Below are positions 24,301 to 36,303 of a stretch of 64,000 bases of DNA, piece after piece. Source of the DNA: Manduca sexta (taxonomy: Eukaryota > Arthropoda > Insecta > Lepidoptera > Sphingidae); NCBI RefSeq assembly GCF_014839805.1, contig NC_051142.1:3348001-3412000 (forward strand). Direction: 5' to 3'. Within the stretch, counting starts at the first letter, position 1. Each line of letters starts with the position of its first letter. The notes under the pieces were generated by a model, which worked only from the letters and a program-made list of their open reading frames with translations, had not been told where the DNA came from and made no database searches. The translations under genes and the position numbers were made by a program.

Positions 24301-25321
24301 GAAAGTGGATTTGTTTTAGTTTCCTGTCGTGGACGAATTAGCGTTATCGTTTTCGTGTTACACTGGTCCAAAATACAACTTCCAACTTGACACGGCGGAT
24401 GTCTCAAATTTAACACCAGCAACTCAAACAAACAAAAAAGCTTCTTATGTTGTGTGAATAGGAACTCTTTTGCTTCGTAACAATGATTTAGATTTGGGTC
24501 TGGCAGATGCAGAGCAATTCGAACTCACAGTTGAAAATATAAAGGCGTTTATGACTTGTTGCAGACAAAATCGATTCATTGAAAACGGAGTGTTACTAAG
24601 TAAACAGCGAGAGATGAATTCTCAAGCGTCACCGATGAGTGTTTATTTAAAAAAATAATTGTTCACGGTGCGTTCGATGATCGGGCCCAGTCGTGCTGGT
24701 CTCGCCGGATATTGGTAGTGACGTTGGCGGTCGTGAATAAACTCAATGATTTTGTTGCTTATAATTTGTTTTTTTCGAGCTGTTATTAAGTAATCTACGT
24801 TTGTGAGGTCTCAGTATACCGCGGTATGGTCGCCAGTAATTATCCTCAGAATTCCAAAAAATATTGTTGTTGAAACGATGAATTCTTAAGAGCTATTAAA
24901 GTTAATAATTTTTATGTAAGCAGGGAATATGGAGATTGTGGACCAGACCAATAAAGAGAATGTCCGCCAAAAAAAATTATAAAGGCAACAGATGTCCGTG
25001 AATGTGAACCGTATGAAATGAGTACTTAGGAGTACTAATGCCATTGCTGATAGGGAGAAAAATAAAAGGAGAAAGACCTCACACAGCGGAGGAAAGCGAT
25101 ACATATTCGACACGATTAGGAATCTCAATGGAGGCTAAGATTTTAACGGGAAGAACTGGTGCCATACAGTTAATAGTATTCTATTTGACTAATGATGGTG
25201 AGGACAAAAGTGGGTCGACTGTCGACTCGGAAGAGTAATTAACAGTAGTGTTTGTACTAATTATCTGTCACTGCAGTACCATTAATGTTTCAAAAGACAA
25301 ACGAGAAGGGAATAATTAAAC
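18351..25321. other. Long non-coding stretch with a few GC-richer spots
   Basis: No gene is supported in these 7 kb. Spots of unusual composition are 18640-18830 (a minus-strand open frame with many different codons), 21840-21980, and 23935-23990 (CATGCGCATGCGCAGGCCC-type, with overlapping GCATGC/TGCGCA palindromes). A poly-T run is at about 20446. The 62-codon frame at 24470-24658 and the 119-codon TTG-start frame at 22051-22410 have no recognisable domain. Confidence 0.4.
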
Positions 25322-25515
25322 CCCTGATGGTAAGTGAAGTGAAGTCTAATGGAATGTCGAAAGACGAGAGATGATAACTCCGTGGCAAACGACACAATTA
25401 TGCCGGCCCGTTGGATCCGGATATACACAGGCTGATCCCGGAACGCGACACTTACGTGTGCCACTATGGCGGGTTTTAACACCTTGTGTCGTGTCGCTAT
25501 GCGGGCGGATATAAA
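25322..25515 (+). repeat. Dispersed repeat family B
   Basis: CCCTGATGGTAAGTGAAGTG, CACAATTATGCCGGCCCGTT, GATATACACAGGCTGATCCC and GCCACTATGGCGGGTTTTAA recur in order in four other places (26001, 36461; inverted at 33763 and 60240). The class is unknown; no RNA polymerase III boxes are evident. Confidence 0.7.
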
Positions 25516-25897
25516 ATGCGGTTTTAGATTCGGCTATGTTGTAAATATAAGGCCGATTGGAAAAAAGTTATTCATTTTATTAGCAAGTCTTATTCTTATG
25601 GGATAAGTCGTGTATAATTATATTTTACTACCTATCAGAGGAGTTTTAATGGCAGCACATGTTCCACGCAATCAAGAATTTTTGAAAACAACTTACGTGT
25701 GAACTGTTATTAAATTGGTGTCTAATTTGCTATGAATGCCCATTAGCGATTATGTATTCACGATATAGTCGTCGTCTTAAACGACAGGCTTTCTTGAATA
25801 TTAATAAAATTTAAATGAGTTTCGGTAAACCAACAGACACCGATGATTGGGATTTGGTTTAAGTTCACGGGATGGAGCGGTTTGAAGGGTTTTCAGA

Positions 25898-25961
25898 TTT
25901 TGATTTGAATGACGAGACGAGTTTGCCGTTGGCTTGATGGTAAGTGATACGGCTGCCCATG
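25898..25961 (+). repeat. Dispersed repeat family A, 5' fragment
   Basis: TGAATGACGAGACGAGTTTG and GGCTTGATGGTAAGTGATAC match the beginning of the full copy at 6304; the rest is missing. Confidence 0.6.
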
Positions 25962-26000
25962 TGTTATTCTTTCGTTTTATATACGAGTACGCAAAATTAA

Positions 26001-26193
26001 CCTCACTGCACCTGATGGTAAGTGAAGTGGGGTATAATAGAGTGTCGACTGACGAGAGAAGGTAGCCCTTCGAAAGTCGACATAATTATGCCGGCCTATT
26101 GGAACCGGATATACATAGGCTGATCGCCGAACGCGACACACTTACGTGGGCCACTATGGCGGGTTCTAATATATTGTGTACGGTGGTCGCTAT
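26001..26193 (+). repeat. Dispersed repeat family B, second copy
   Basis: CCTCACTGCACCTGATGGTA to TGTGTACGGTGGTCGCTAT. It is very similar to the copy 680 bases upstream and lies in the same orientation. Confidence 0.7.
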
Positions 26194-28610
26194 CACTGCC
26201 ACTACCACCAGCAAATACTATACTGAAGATAAGAAGGCAATTGTAACTTCAGTAGAAAAAGTAAAGTAGATACAGGTAGTTCGAAGTAAATAATATTTGT
26301 AAAAATGTTAACTAAATTTGCATCTTGTATTCACGTAAACGTCTTTTCCTCTACTTTATGATATCTTATTTTAACCCCGCTGGTCTCTCGTAACTCGGAA
26401 GCTGAGAACACCATAAAAAGCGTTAATACGGTGCCGACGACCGATTACCCGCTTCATTTGAATAAGCCCCCGCAATTGTATTAAAAATAGAAAATAAATA
26501 GAACCTTATCTGGAATGCCAGTACCAACAATGAGCCTAGAGGCCGGTCAGAATAACTTATAGTTCTAATTATTCAATTATTGAAATGATTGTTGCGGTGT
26601 AGATAGAATTTTCCATGAATTATTTCAATTTGTCTAAAGATTTGACTGACAGAGATTAAAGCAATTAAAAATTTAAATTATTATGTAAATTGTATGTGTC
26701 GGCAGGTTTTATCGAGGATGTTTGTACCAAGTGCTAGGATAACTTATTGTGTGTTTGGGAGTAGGGTTGGTTACTTGGAGAATAAAGACAACTATTGGAT
26801 TGTTTTTATGTAAACATTCAGAGACTAAAACCCATTTTTTTTTCATGTAGGTGTAAGAATCAATGTAAGTGAGAATTTATAACTCTGCTTGTTACCACAG
26901 TTTGATGGGGAGTCGTCATTCTTGATTATAAGGAACTTTGAACTTCTATGTGATCATCGATATGCGAGCACGGCTTGATACAATTATTGACTGACTAATA
27001 ATTCCATTAATATTTCCAAATTCTTTCTATCTTTCTATTTGATTACTTTCGTTGCGTGATAGATTGATTAATGCTCCATGAGACTTGGTCAGCTTCATCA
27101 CGCGGTCTCATAAACCGCATGCCACTGCTGCTTCTGGCATGCAGGAGTGGTAGTGGGAGTGGTAGTCACACCCATGTGAGGGCGGTAGTGTCATAATAAT
27201 TTAGGCGGTTGGCGAGTGACTGATGCTACCCAGCGGTCTTCCACATTCCTATACCACCATAGAACCACGTGTATGATGAGTCGATACTACATTTATAAAT
27301 CAAAATATACAAATTATATTCCATGTAATTTATTCCTAAAATTGACTAAAATCAAATAATTTACGCGGCAGATGTTCCACATCTACGTATACCAATACTG
27401 GCGTTGCCAAGAGGCAAATTTCAATTTATAATTTTATATACTGAAGATTTTACATCGGCTGCGATACAAAGCTGTTGTAAAACTTTATTCCTCTGATTGT
27501 TATTACGTTATTTAGATTCACGGTGACTTATCGTTGTCGGCTATAAACCGAACTTGGCTTTTTGTGCGCCGCTTTTATTAATTTCGATCCATTAAAAGAG
27601 TTTATTGCTTTCAAACCAGTTTCATGCACAAATTGCCCCTAACAGATATGCTTTATTGGTGTGTGATGTCGGCATTACGATGGACTCTATTTCATAATTC
27701 TTAATTTGTGTGGATACGATGTCATTATGCGTGTTAGTGTAATTGTGTTGCGGGTGGGGTGCTGCAGGATTATGTGTTTTGAGTGTAATTAAATAAGGAT
27801 TATTGATGCGTGTAGTTTGTTGCGTGCTGATCTACTTCAGAATCGAAATTCTAGATTTTCTCGTCGGTATCATAAAGTATTCTTTTAAAAAAATATAGCG
27901 TACGAACTGCTTGGTATACGCTCGTCTGCAGTGTCGAAACGGCAATCACGGTAAATATAATATTGGTTGTTCCAAATTCCAGCACATTCACATTCTCCAA
28001 TTTTAATATTACCATATCGCGCCCTCAAAAAATAAATATGTTTCAAAAGTTACAATTCGCGTGTCGTATCATACGTAACTGTTATTTGGGCACAAAATAC
28101 CGCTTGAAAAACGTGCTAATTACATCTCGGCGAGTCGATGTAATTATGACGACTTGAAGTGTGGGCGGGCAGCCTTCTTCGAAACCATACAAGCTCTGTC
28201 AGTTTAGGAACGTATGGGGTTACAGTTTGATTTCTTAACGTCGTAGATTATGGTGCTGGACTTATTAGATCATGAAATACTATTACTTAAAAAAGGCTAC
28301 TTGAATTGACGCTCAATATAATTAGTGCAAGAAATTGTCTACTGCAATAGTATAGAAAATGGTTAGTAGTAGTAGAAAGTAGTTAGTTAAATAAACACAC
28401 CATCAAGAGCAAATAAGACAATAAGACAACGCCAGAACAAACAAACATCAAATAGGAATCATACACGCTGGTCAGTGATGCAACTAGTAGGTATGCAAAT
28501 CGGCCCGGAGAGCGGGGTCACCGACCGCGTTGTTTGCTCAGCATCACCGTCAGCTTGGCTCTCTGCCGAATCGATTCGTAATGCGCCCGTCGTGATGAAG
28601 TTCAATGTCG
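26194..28610. other. Non-coding stretch
   Basis: Nothing supported. Around 27120-27190 there is a locally repetitive GAGTGGTAGTGGGAGTGGTA segment. Frames at 27963-28157 and 28475-28729 have no recognisable domain. Confidence 0.4.
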
Positions 28611-28613
28611 ACG

Positions 28614-28690
28614 CTTTGATCTGCTACCGATTTCCATCTCGCGTCAATATCGACTTGTTTTTTGTTCCTTTGTTTTGTCTTTGTGGGTGT
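28614..28690 (+). repeat. Local direct repeat, copy 1
   Basis: CTTTGATCTGCTACCGATTT followed by CCATCTCGCGTCA and a T/G-rich stretch reappears 322 bases downstream at 28936. Confidence 0.6.
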
Positions 28691-28935
28691 GATTGGTTTT
28701 TGTTGTTATGTTTAACGTGTACTTTGTGATTTATTGGTTCTAAGAATAGATTTTTAGGTTGCCTTGATGCTGTTGCTGTTTTGTATTTATGTATGTTTAA
28801 ATACAATAGTATTATAGTTTATTTGAGATAATGTAACGTCACGTTTACATTAAAAACTGCATGTACGTGTGCGTGTACCTTGGTTTTGTTGTTTTAGCAA
28901 CTATTGCGATATGTATAATGATGTATGTTCGTAAC

Positions 28936-29005
28936 TCTTTGATCTGCTACCGATTTCATCTCCCGTCAGTCTTGAATAGTATCTTTTTGTTGTCTTTTGT
29001 GTTGA
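28936..29005 (+). repeat. Local direct repeat, copy 2
   Basis: CTTTGATCTGCTACCGATTT followed by CATCTCCCGTCA and then a T/G-rich stretch. The strict match is about 32 bases. Confidence 0.6.
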
Positions 29006-30885
29006 TGGATCTTCAACGGCTGTATCGATGCTTCTTTTGGCTTTATTGTTTCGTTATATTTGTATCGATGTAGTTTTATACATATTGGTGTTGATTACAT
29101 CATTGTTGTATTCGCCTTAGAGAATTTTTATTAAACAAGCTAAGTTGTTTGTTGTCTCATACTTTATTTGTTAACTTCATGATTTCTAAATATCGTAACA
29201 TTTTTAATTTTTGTTTGATCTATAAATCCTTAAACAGCTTGTATAACTTTAGAGTTCTTATTGTGCCCATCATTGCCTATAATTGAAAACAGACCTGGAA
29301 TATATACCAACTAATCTACAGCATTAACTATATATATCAAATCGATTACATGGTATTTAACAAGAGATCGCCTGTCATAAATACATTATCTCAGATCGAC
29401 ACGTGCAGCGCTTGCGACCTCGTAGGCGCATGCGTGAACGATGCACGCGCATTTTCGTATTGTATTACTCGTATAATGTATTTATTGTTATACAATACAA
29501 TCTATTTTGACATCATTATCGGGAGACTTGATCTTATTAAGTTGTATAGTTCAACGGCTTACATATTTAACATAGAAACTTAAAGTAAAGCTAAGTTAAG
29601 ATTAGTCTTGATTTGAATTACTCGGATTTTTTCTTGTAGATTATTTACCTTGGATTTGACTCCTACAATATAGACTCAAAGATCTAACATTGTAACCACT
29701 AACCACTCAATCTAACATGCTTATTGATTTTAAGTGAGTACCGCAGTACCAACCGCCCCAGGACAAGACCAATTTCTAATCAATATCAAACAATCCTCTG
29801 CAATTGTGTACGATTTTCGCAACATTCCATCGCATTACGTGCAACGCAATCTATGTGCCCCTCGGGCGCTGGCTGCGAATGGCTTAGATCTCAGAGGAAA
29901 AGCCTGGAGGGCTTGCGGCCGCGCCCGTTTCCCACAACCCTCACTACGGGATCCTTATTGTTCTAAATTATTTCTAGATAGACGTAGCTGTTTCGGTACC
30001 GTATTTTAGAAATTGTTTGAATAAGTTCTTTGTTTTAAGGAACTTGTTTGAGGAATTATTGCTAGAATATTAATAAAACTGAATGAATGAATAACTTTAT
30101 TTATGCATGGGAATATCATTTACGGCTACGGTATTGCATGTGATTCATCAAGATTATGATGCAAAGTATAGATTATCTGAAGCTAATGTTATTCATTTTA
30201 AGATTTATAGAATATCACATAATTAGATGTTAAGATAAACTCGCGTCATCTTCCATTTCTACTCTTTCCTTGCATACATAAAATCTGATTAAACAATAAA
30301 TAAAAAGATCCATACATATTTATAACAGTATTACGTATGTAAATTGAAAGGAAACCGAGTCAGTTTGCGCGTTTCCAATAACATTCATGTCATTTGCACA
30401 AGAACTGACTCCATTAAGTTAATGAGTGCAGCTTTCGCCCTGCAGTATTAATAAACAAATATATGAAAATAACGGGGTTTACTTCGATGCGAGTTGTTGC
30501 AAGTATTTCTACTTTAATATCTCTATTTGTTGATCCTTTTTAGTTCTTTGCATTTAAATAGATATCCGGTTTATATATTGTTTAGGTACTTTTCGATGTT
30601 GGTTAATCCGTGAGAACTTAGGTTTTCGAAATTGCAAATTGGATACTGTGAAACGTGTTCAAATTTAGGTTCTTCAGCAATTATAGTATAACATAACTTG
30701 ATACGTGTTTAGATTTTTTTTTACAATTGAAAATATGCTCTTTACCGGCCAAATGATATCGCGTTTGAGGAGGTATACATTCATCTTTAACCAGCTTAAA
30801 ATTGAAATTGCCTTCAGCATATGCAGCACGTAAAACAGTTTAGTTGTGACTAATACGAGAGCATACAACTTTCGCCGTTTTGTCG
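29006..30885. other. Non-coding stretch
   Basis: No supported gene. A GC-richer segment at 29730-29960 has two overlapping open frames (80 and 91 codons) in different frames; neither resembles a known protein. Confidence 0.4.
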
Positions 30886-30931
30886 CATGCATAAAGATTG
30901 CAAACGTGTTCGAATGCAATCTTTATGCATG
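30886..30931. repeat. Perfect 17-bp hairpin with 12-base loop
   Basis: CATGCATAAAGATTGCA (30886-30902) and TGCAATCTTTATGCATG (30915-30931) enclose AACGTGTTCGAA. The arms are too short for a typical microRNA precursor. Confidence 0.85.
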
Positions 30932-31639
30932 TCACCTTACAACGTAACGCGTCTCCACGGCTTCATATTAATTTATATTGGGAACTTTTTGCTGGTCTGT
31001 CACTTCGGTTGTATTGTTTTACGAAAATGTGTCTGTGATGTTTGTTCTTGTTTCACATATTTTCACATTGGGATTGAGACTTCAAGGATTGATATATGCA
31101 ATTTAATTATCATCCTGATTGCAGTCATATTTTACTTTTAGATTCTTTTAAGATTATGTTAGTCTTGATATTTGTACGTAACCAATAACGCTTAAGCGGG
31201 TATAATTAGGTACGTTAATATATGGACAGGCTTCACAGCAATGATACGATTGTGTAAGAAAATACTTATAGTGCAGTTTTTCCATATCCGTTGAAGAGAT
31301 TGCAATTTTGGCAATTCATGACGTCAATGTAGTAATGCAATGAACCGACATTCAAAACTGATCCAGCGAACGGCTTTATATTTGCATATAATGCTCGAAT
31401 GTTGCGACCACGACGCCAGATCTGGAGCAGCGATCGGAGGCGAGGCGTGCGACCGAACCCTCGCGAACGGCCGACCAAACATCATACTTGCTGATTGCTA
31501 CGATTCAATTCCACGTTTGTGTTTACTTAGAACTATACTGCACACGTATACTCATACGTTTGATAGCATTTAACGGCTTTTCGTTTTACAAATATAACCA
31601 TTCTCGATTCTATTGAGCCATACACTTAGAAATAATGAC

Positions 31640-32640
31640 ATGATTTAGCCAGAGCAAATAGCTACGAATCATAGACGAGCGCCGCTGAATCCGGCGAGAA
31701 CTGGTCGCGAGGTCGCGCTCGTTGTGGTGTACCACGTATTTGACTTTTTGCCTGTCGGTTATTGGTATTGTCGCGGTGTAGCGACGCGACCCGGTGCCAC
31801 GGCCTGCCGTCCGACCCGCGGCTCGCTGCCATAGACGATGCGGCATCAGATTAAGCGGCGGCCGTGGACGTTTCCATTTTGAATTCGTATGATGCTCCGC
31901 CGTGAACCCGCACCCGGATGTCATGTCCGATTTACATTTAGTACTCTCGTTGGCGCATTCAATAGAGATCGTGCTCTCGAGATATTTACTAGCTGGCGCG
32001 TGATTGACGGCCGCTCGCCGCTCGACCGCTCTGCTCGCCGCACCGCGCTGCGCCGTGTCCACGCCCGCGCCCGCTCTACACCTCCATCCCGACGCTTCGA
32101 CGAGCAATCCGACAGCGAATTCTATGGAATTCGATATCGGCAAAAAAGTGTGACAATGTTGTCGTCGCGTGTTTCCCCGTCCGATTTGTATTCGCGTCGC
32201 GTCGGGCCCGCACGGCTTGTTTACAATCGTACGTCGCACGTCGCGCTCCGCGGTGCTCGGCTAACAATTATGTTGCCAGTCCATCTATTGTGTTAGAATG
32301 TGACCTTGGTGCCGTCGAAACGTTGAACTCCCGCCTATTAATCACGGGCCGCCCTTAAAAAGTAAAAAATAACGCGACCACTTCGGAAAGTGAAGTCGCG
32401 GAGATACCGAGCCTCGCTCGTTACTGGGCATTCGTTTTGTTCGGTGAGCGCCCGAGGGCAATCATGTCTCGCTATAATAAAGGGTTGTGCGGTCCTTTCG
32501 GGCCGGCTTTTAGATTTATGGCGGTGGCGGGGAGCGGCGAGGCTGGCCGGCGCGGCGCGAGTCCGTGCGTTTGTCACACCATTATCACGATCAAATGCTC
32601 GCGTCCTATTGACTCAGCGGTAATTGCTTACATGCGCGGC
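31640..32640. other. GC/CpG-rich island, candidate promoter or 5' exon
   Basis: About 1 kb of GC-rich, CG-dinucleotide-rich sequence stands out from the AT-rich surroundings. Because GC is high, long open frames exist on both strands (31610-32239 minus, 209 codons; 31889-32296 plus, 135 codons). They overlap, have low-complexity Arg/Ala-rich translations and no domain, so neither is accepted as a gene. In such genomes an island like this often marks a promoter with 5' untranslated exon. It lies about 16 kb upstream of the first visible Notch exon, so a Notch or neighbouring-gene start site is possible but unproven. No signal peptide followed by EGF1 was found in it. Confidence 0.45.
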
Positions 32641-33278
32641 CTCTTAAAAATGTTCGTAAAATGCTGGTGAAAAAAGCCAAATGCGTTAATCTTCCGAGTG
32701 AATCGCAGCTTATATATACATTTAAATTTATGCCGATCGTGTGTTTTGATACAAGACCATCGGAATATTTTATCGTTATCTTACGCGATTAATATAATTG
32801 TAGCAAATTTTGACTCATATTAAGTATATTTATTAATTTATTTTCATCCATTTAGATATTTAACTTTTTAATCTACTAAGATCGAAAAATCACCAGAAAT
32901 CCATAAGGTGACGTAAAGCTTCCATCGCATAGATCGGATCAATATCGCGATGGTATCGAGTGTTATTTCAGATGTTATCTCGCGTGGGACCCACCGCGTC
33001 TGTCTGTTAAATGAGATGTGCAGTAATATCATTACAGGCATGGTTTGCGCCAAACTGTGCGGGGTGTTTGTAGTGATGGGATCGTTGGGCCCTCGACAAT
33101 CACGTTATTATGCTTCAGATTTCAGATAAAAACATTACAGGAATAAAAAATGTTAAGTTATCTCTGATTAATGTTTTCTTTGGGATATTTTACGCAAAAA
33201 AGGTGTAGTATTTATTATTTAGTCTGCTGAATTAGGTATCATAAAGAAGTCCGGAACAGATAAAATTATTAGAATAAA
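32641..33278. other. AT-rich stretch downstream of the GC island
   Basis: A TATA-like TTATATATACATTTAAAT lies at about 32710. No gene supported. Confidence 0.4.
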
Positions 33279-33363
33279 ACTATTTACAGATTTTATTGTG
33301 GTTATTTATATTATTTTCTCCTGACATTTCGAAGACTTTGCAGTCTTTATGGTCACAGTCCGC
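33279..33363 (+). repeat. Dispersed repeat family E
   Basis: ACTATTTACAGATTTTATTG, CTCCTGACATTTCGAAGACT and GCAGTCTTTATGGTCACAG are a diverged copy. Confidence 0.6.
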
Positions 33364-33762
33364 CACATATTTTATTTCAATGCCTAACATTCGCGTAAAC
33401 ATAAGAATTTAATTAGGTTACTCGAAGAAGTCACTATGTTCTAGAATGTTTAACATGTTCTATTGTAAATAAGTAATAAGCCACCTATTACAAAAGTCTA
33501 CGTTCGTAAAGCGCATTTTAGTTGATATATATTTAGAGCCTCGTTAGCAACTCTGCAGACGGTAATGCGCCGTAAGTTGATCTTTAACTTAATTTGATAT
33601 TTTGATTAGCTGTGTATTCTAATCAAATTAGTTCATTCAAGCGGTGAGGAGACACTTCCAGTAGACAGACTTTACTTTGTTAGAAACTGTTCAGAGGTTT
33701 AAAGATTTTCTATCTTAAATTTTAAATTTAAACCTCATTTTTATCTTTATATCGTTGTAGTT

Positions 33763-33873
33763 ACAAGGTATTAAAACTCGCTATAGTGCCCCACGTAAGT
33801 GTCGCGGGATCAGCCGTTATCCGGTTGCATCAGGCCGGCATAATTGTGGCGACTGCCGAGGGGTAATCTATCG
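33763..33873 (-). repeat. Dispersed repeat family B, inverted and shortened
   Basis: CCACGTAAGTGTCGCGGGAT, GGCCGGCATAATTGTGGCGA and ACTGCCGAGGGGTAATC are reverse complements of the family B landmarks. Confidence 0.65.
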
Positions 33874-34002
33874 TGCCGTGCACGTATAAAAGAAGGTTTT
33901 AAGTATAGAACCAATTCTTTTTATATCTAAGGACGAAAATTGTACAATTGAAAACTCTTGACACCCTGATATAAGCGATAATAAAAATATATTTATATTT
34001 GG

Positions 34003-34330
34003 TATAATAATAATAATATCAGCCCTGTATAATATACTTGCCCACTGCTGAGCACGGGCCTCCTCTACTACAGAGAGGGATTAGGCCTTAGTCCACCACG
34101 CTGGCCTAGTGCGGATTGGTAGACTTCACACACCCTCGAAATTCCTAAGAGACCTTCTCAGATGTGCAGGTTTCCTCACGATGTTTTCCTTCACTGTTAA
34201 AGCGAAAGATAAAATCACAAACAATACACACATGATTTTAGAAAAGTCAGAGGTGAGTGCCCTTGGGATTTGAACCTGCGGACATTCGTCTTGGCAGTCC
34301 GTTCCACACCCAACTAGGCTATCGCCGCTT
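34003..34330 (-). mobile_element. tRNA-derived SINE (family C), second copy
   Basis: It has the same structure as the 8.86-kb copy, with a GGTTCAAATCC B box in the head (minus strand) and an ATT-repeat tail (AATAATAATAATATC on the plus strand). An 11-base target duplication TTTATATTTGG / TTTATGTTTGG (33992-34002 and 34331-34341, one difference) supports a retrotransposition event of its own. Confidence 0.88.
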
Positions 34331-34341
34331 TTTATGTTTGG

Positions 34342-35739
34342 AACTGTTATTAAAATGGAATATTCAATCAATACCAAGTAACTTGAATGTGAGATAACTT
34401 ATAGAAACTGGTATGATGGCAGATGTACTTTGAACGGTAATGTGTACGTGAAATTGAATATTTATGTCCATTTTGACGTTTAGAAGGCATTTTGAGAAGT
34501 TACTGTAGTGGATCTCTGTCAGATTGTAAAATATTATGACTCGATTACTGAATATTTTATTGCTAAGGTCTTTTGACATACGTTAGCTTTCGCCTGAGAG
34601 TGGAAAGATAATGTTTTTTTATGGTTATGCGAATGTTAGACATTTAAAACTATTTATAATTATACTATTCTAAATGTAGATAAATATTGTAACTTTGACT
34701 TTTTGAACGAGTAACACCCCAGTCCAGCAGTCAAGTTTTTGAAACGTCGGGAGAAAATAATATATATTTTTTTTATACCCTACACAAGGTATAAGTACAG
34801 ACGGACTTAAAGTCATGCCAAGTTTTATTTCAATGGAAAAGATTTTTGAAGGATACAAACACTAGCTTTGGAGGGCTTTGCAATTGAACAGTCCACACAT
34901 CCTTTAATAGAACAGTCGTCGCCCAGCAGTAGGAATAGTAGCCGTAAAAGGTAACCGAAAAGTACCACATTTCAATTTAACAATGTTTTCACATCGATAA
35001 CTTCGATATATCGAAGCATCGTAATATCGCGACGCTACCTACAAAGACGCAAGCCTGCACGTGTGACGTAACCCGACTCCGGCTGGATTCCAAGAGCCCC
35101 TTCCACAATGGAGGGGGTGAATGCACATTGTTCATCCAGACTTTTATGTCTCGTTAATTTTTCCAAAGTAAACGCGCGGTTGTTTGTTCCGGCGTCAATA
35201 TTTGGTAACGGACTTTGTCTATTCTCTGTTGATTTTTGTCGTATTAACATTTGACGGGTTTGTGGTAAAATTTATAGCAGATTTAATAAATAAACAAGAT
35301 ATGTAAATCATTACTGTAATCTATAAACAAGATATATTAATAATTATTATCATCTATAAACAAATTGATGAGAGAATATTACAACCGTTGTAAATAATAA
35401 TAAGAATTCGGAATGGGACAATAAATAAATCCATAGCAATTAATATGCTTAAAAAGGATTTTGACGACAGTTATTATATATTTCTAGATGGCCCGGAAAC
35501 ATGGCGGCAGTCGTACTGCCATTAGTCTCGTTGATTTTTCTAGACCAACCATTATAAACGTAAATAAATATGTGCAACATCTGGTAAACAAAAATACAAT
35601 TCACACGAATTTATTTTAAATCTCGTAATGTCTAACGGACATGGTCCGAAAACTAGTTTCACGTAATAATAAATTATGACTGGATGTGGTGTTGCGAACA
35701 ATGACCGCCATACATATTTTTCTTTGTTTTTTTTAGTTA
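34342..35739. other. Non-coding stretch with a family E fragment and a CGATA cluster
   Basis: TGAAACGTCGGGAGAAAATA at about 34739 is an inverted family E fragment. A perfect 16-base palindrome CTTCGATATATCGAAG lies at 35001-35016 within several CGATA motifs. No gene is supported. Confidence 0.45.
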
Positions 35740-36303
35740 CAACTGAATGAAATAACCGGTCGCTTGCCTGATGCCACTGTCCATAAACAATAGAAACATC
35801 CAGAATATTGAATAAAAAATTACAATATTGCACTCATCAGATATAGGTATACCTTTTAACAAAAGCGTTTAACCCTGAGGAGGAAGGAAGGGATGCAAAT
35901 AAGCCCCTCCAATTTAGTCGTTTATAAACAATAATAATAATTTATTTATTAGACACAAAATTGGTTACAAAACTGTGCAGTTCTGCTTCCTAAACTAAGT
36001 AAAAACTTGTATTTATGTTCTGTCACATGATGTGATGCCCGATACGGCCAGGCTCGCCCCCTAATTCCAGTCGTCTCACTGTTACTGAGAAGGAAAACCT
36101 AACCTGTCCAACCCGGGATTCGAACCTGAGACCTCATAGCGACTGTATCCCGCGCACGCAATACAACTACGCCAACGAGGCGGTTTGGCTTTTAAAATAA
36201 AGTAATTGACTGGCTATAATGTAGTTTAAACTTTTACATAAGCAGAAATTAATAAAACTGTTGTGATTAGACGGACTCGCATGGGAGACCTACCACCATG
36301 TGG
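35740..36303 (+). repeat. Dispersed repeat family A, split by a SINE
   Basis: The left part (CATAAACAATAGAAACATCC, then AAATTACAATATTGCACTCA) and the right part (GACTGGCTATAATGT, CAGAAATTAA, GACGGACTCGCATGGGAGAC, CTACCACCA) are collinear with family A. The SINE at 35929-36183 lies between them. The copy is considerably diverged. Confidence 0.55.
35929..36183 (-). mobile_element. tRNA-derived SINE, a different family from C
   Basis: On the minus strand the element starts CCGCCTCGTTGGCGTAGTTG, with an A-box-like TGGCGTAGTTG and a perfect B box GGTTCGAATCC. It then has a body with CCTTCTCAGTAACAGTGAGA and ends in an ATT-rich tail (ATTATTATTG). The sequence between head and tail is unlike family C. 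It is nested in an older family A copy. Confidence 0.85.

Noticed and set aside
24470..24658. 62-codon frame beginning MLRNNDLDLGLADAEQ
   Set aside because: It starts at TTG, is short, has no recognised domain and is not flanked by convincing splice sites.
29394..29470. Cysteine pattern CSAC...GACVND...YC resembling the missing first part of Notch EGF1
   Set aside because: There are only two residues between the first two cysteines, no NGG-like core, and no splice donor in the phase needed to join the exon at 48567.
29734..30009. 91-codon frame in a GC-richer segment
   Set aside because: It overlaps another open frame of similar length, starts at a non-ATG codon, and resembles no protein that I know.
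30886..30931. microRNA precursor
   Set aside because: The paired arms are only 17 bases, too short for a typical precursor, and no known mature sequence was recognised.
31610..32239. 209-codon minus-strand open frame
   Set aside because: It lies in a GC-rich island where stops are rare, overlaps a plus-strand frame, and its Arg/Ala-rich translation shows no domain or splice context.
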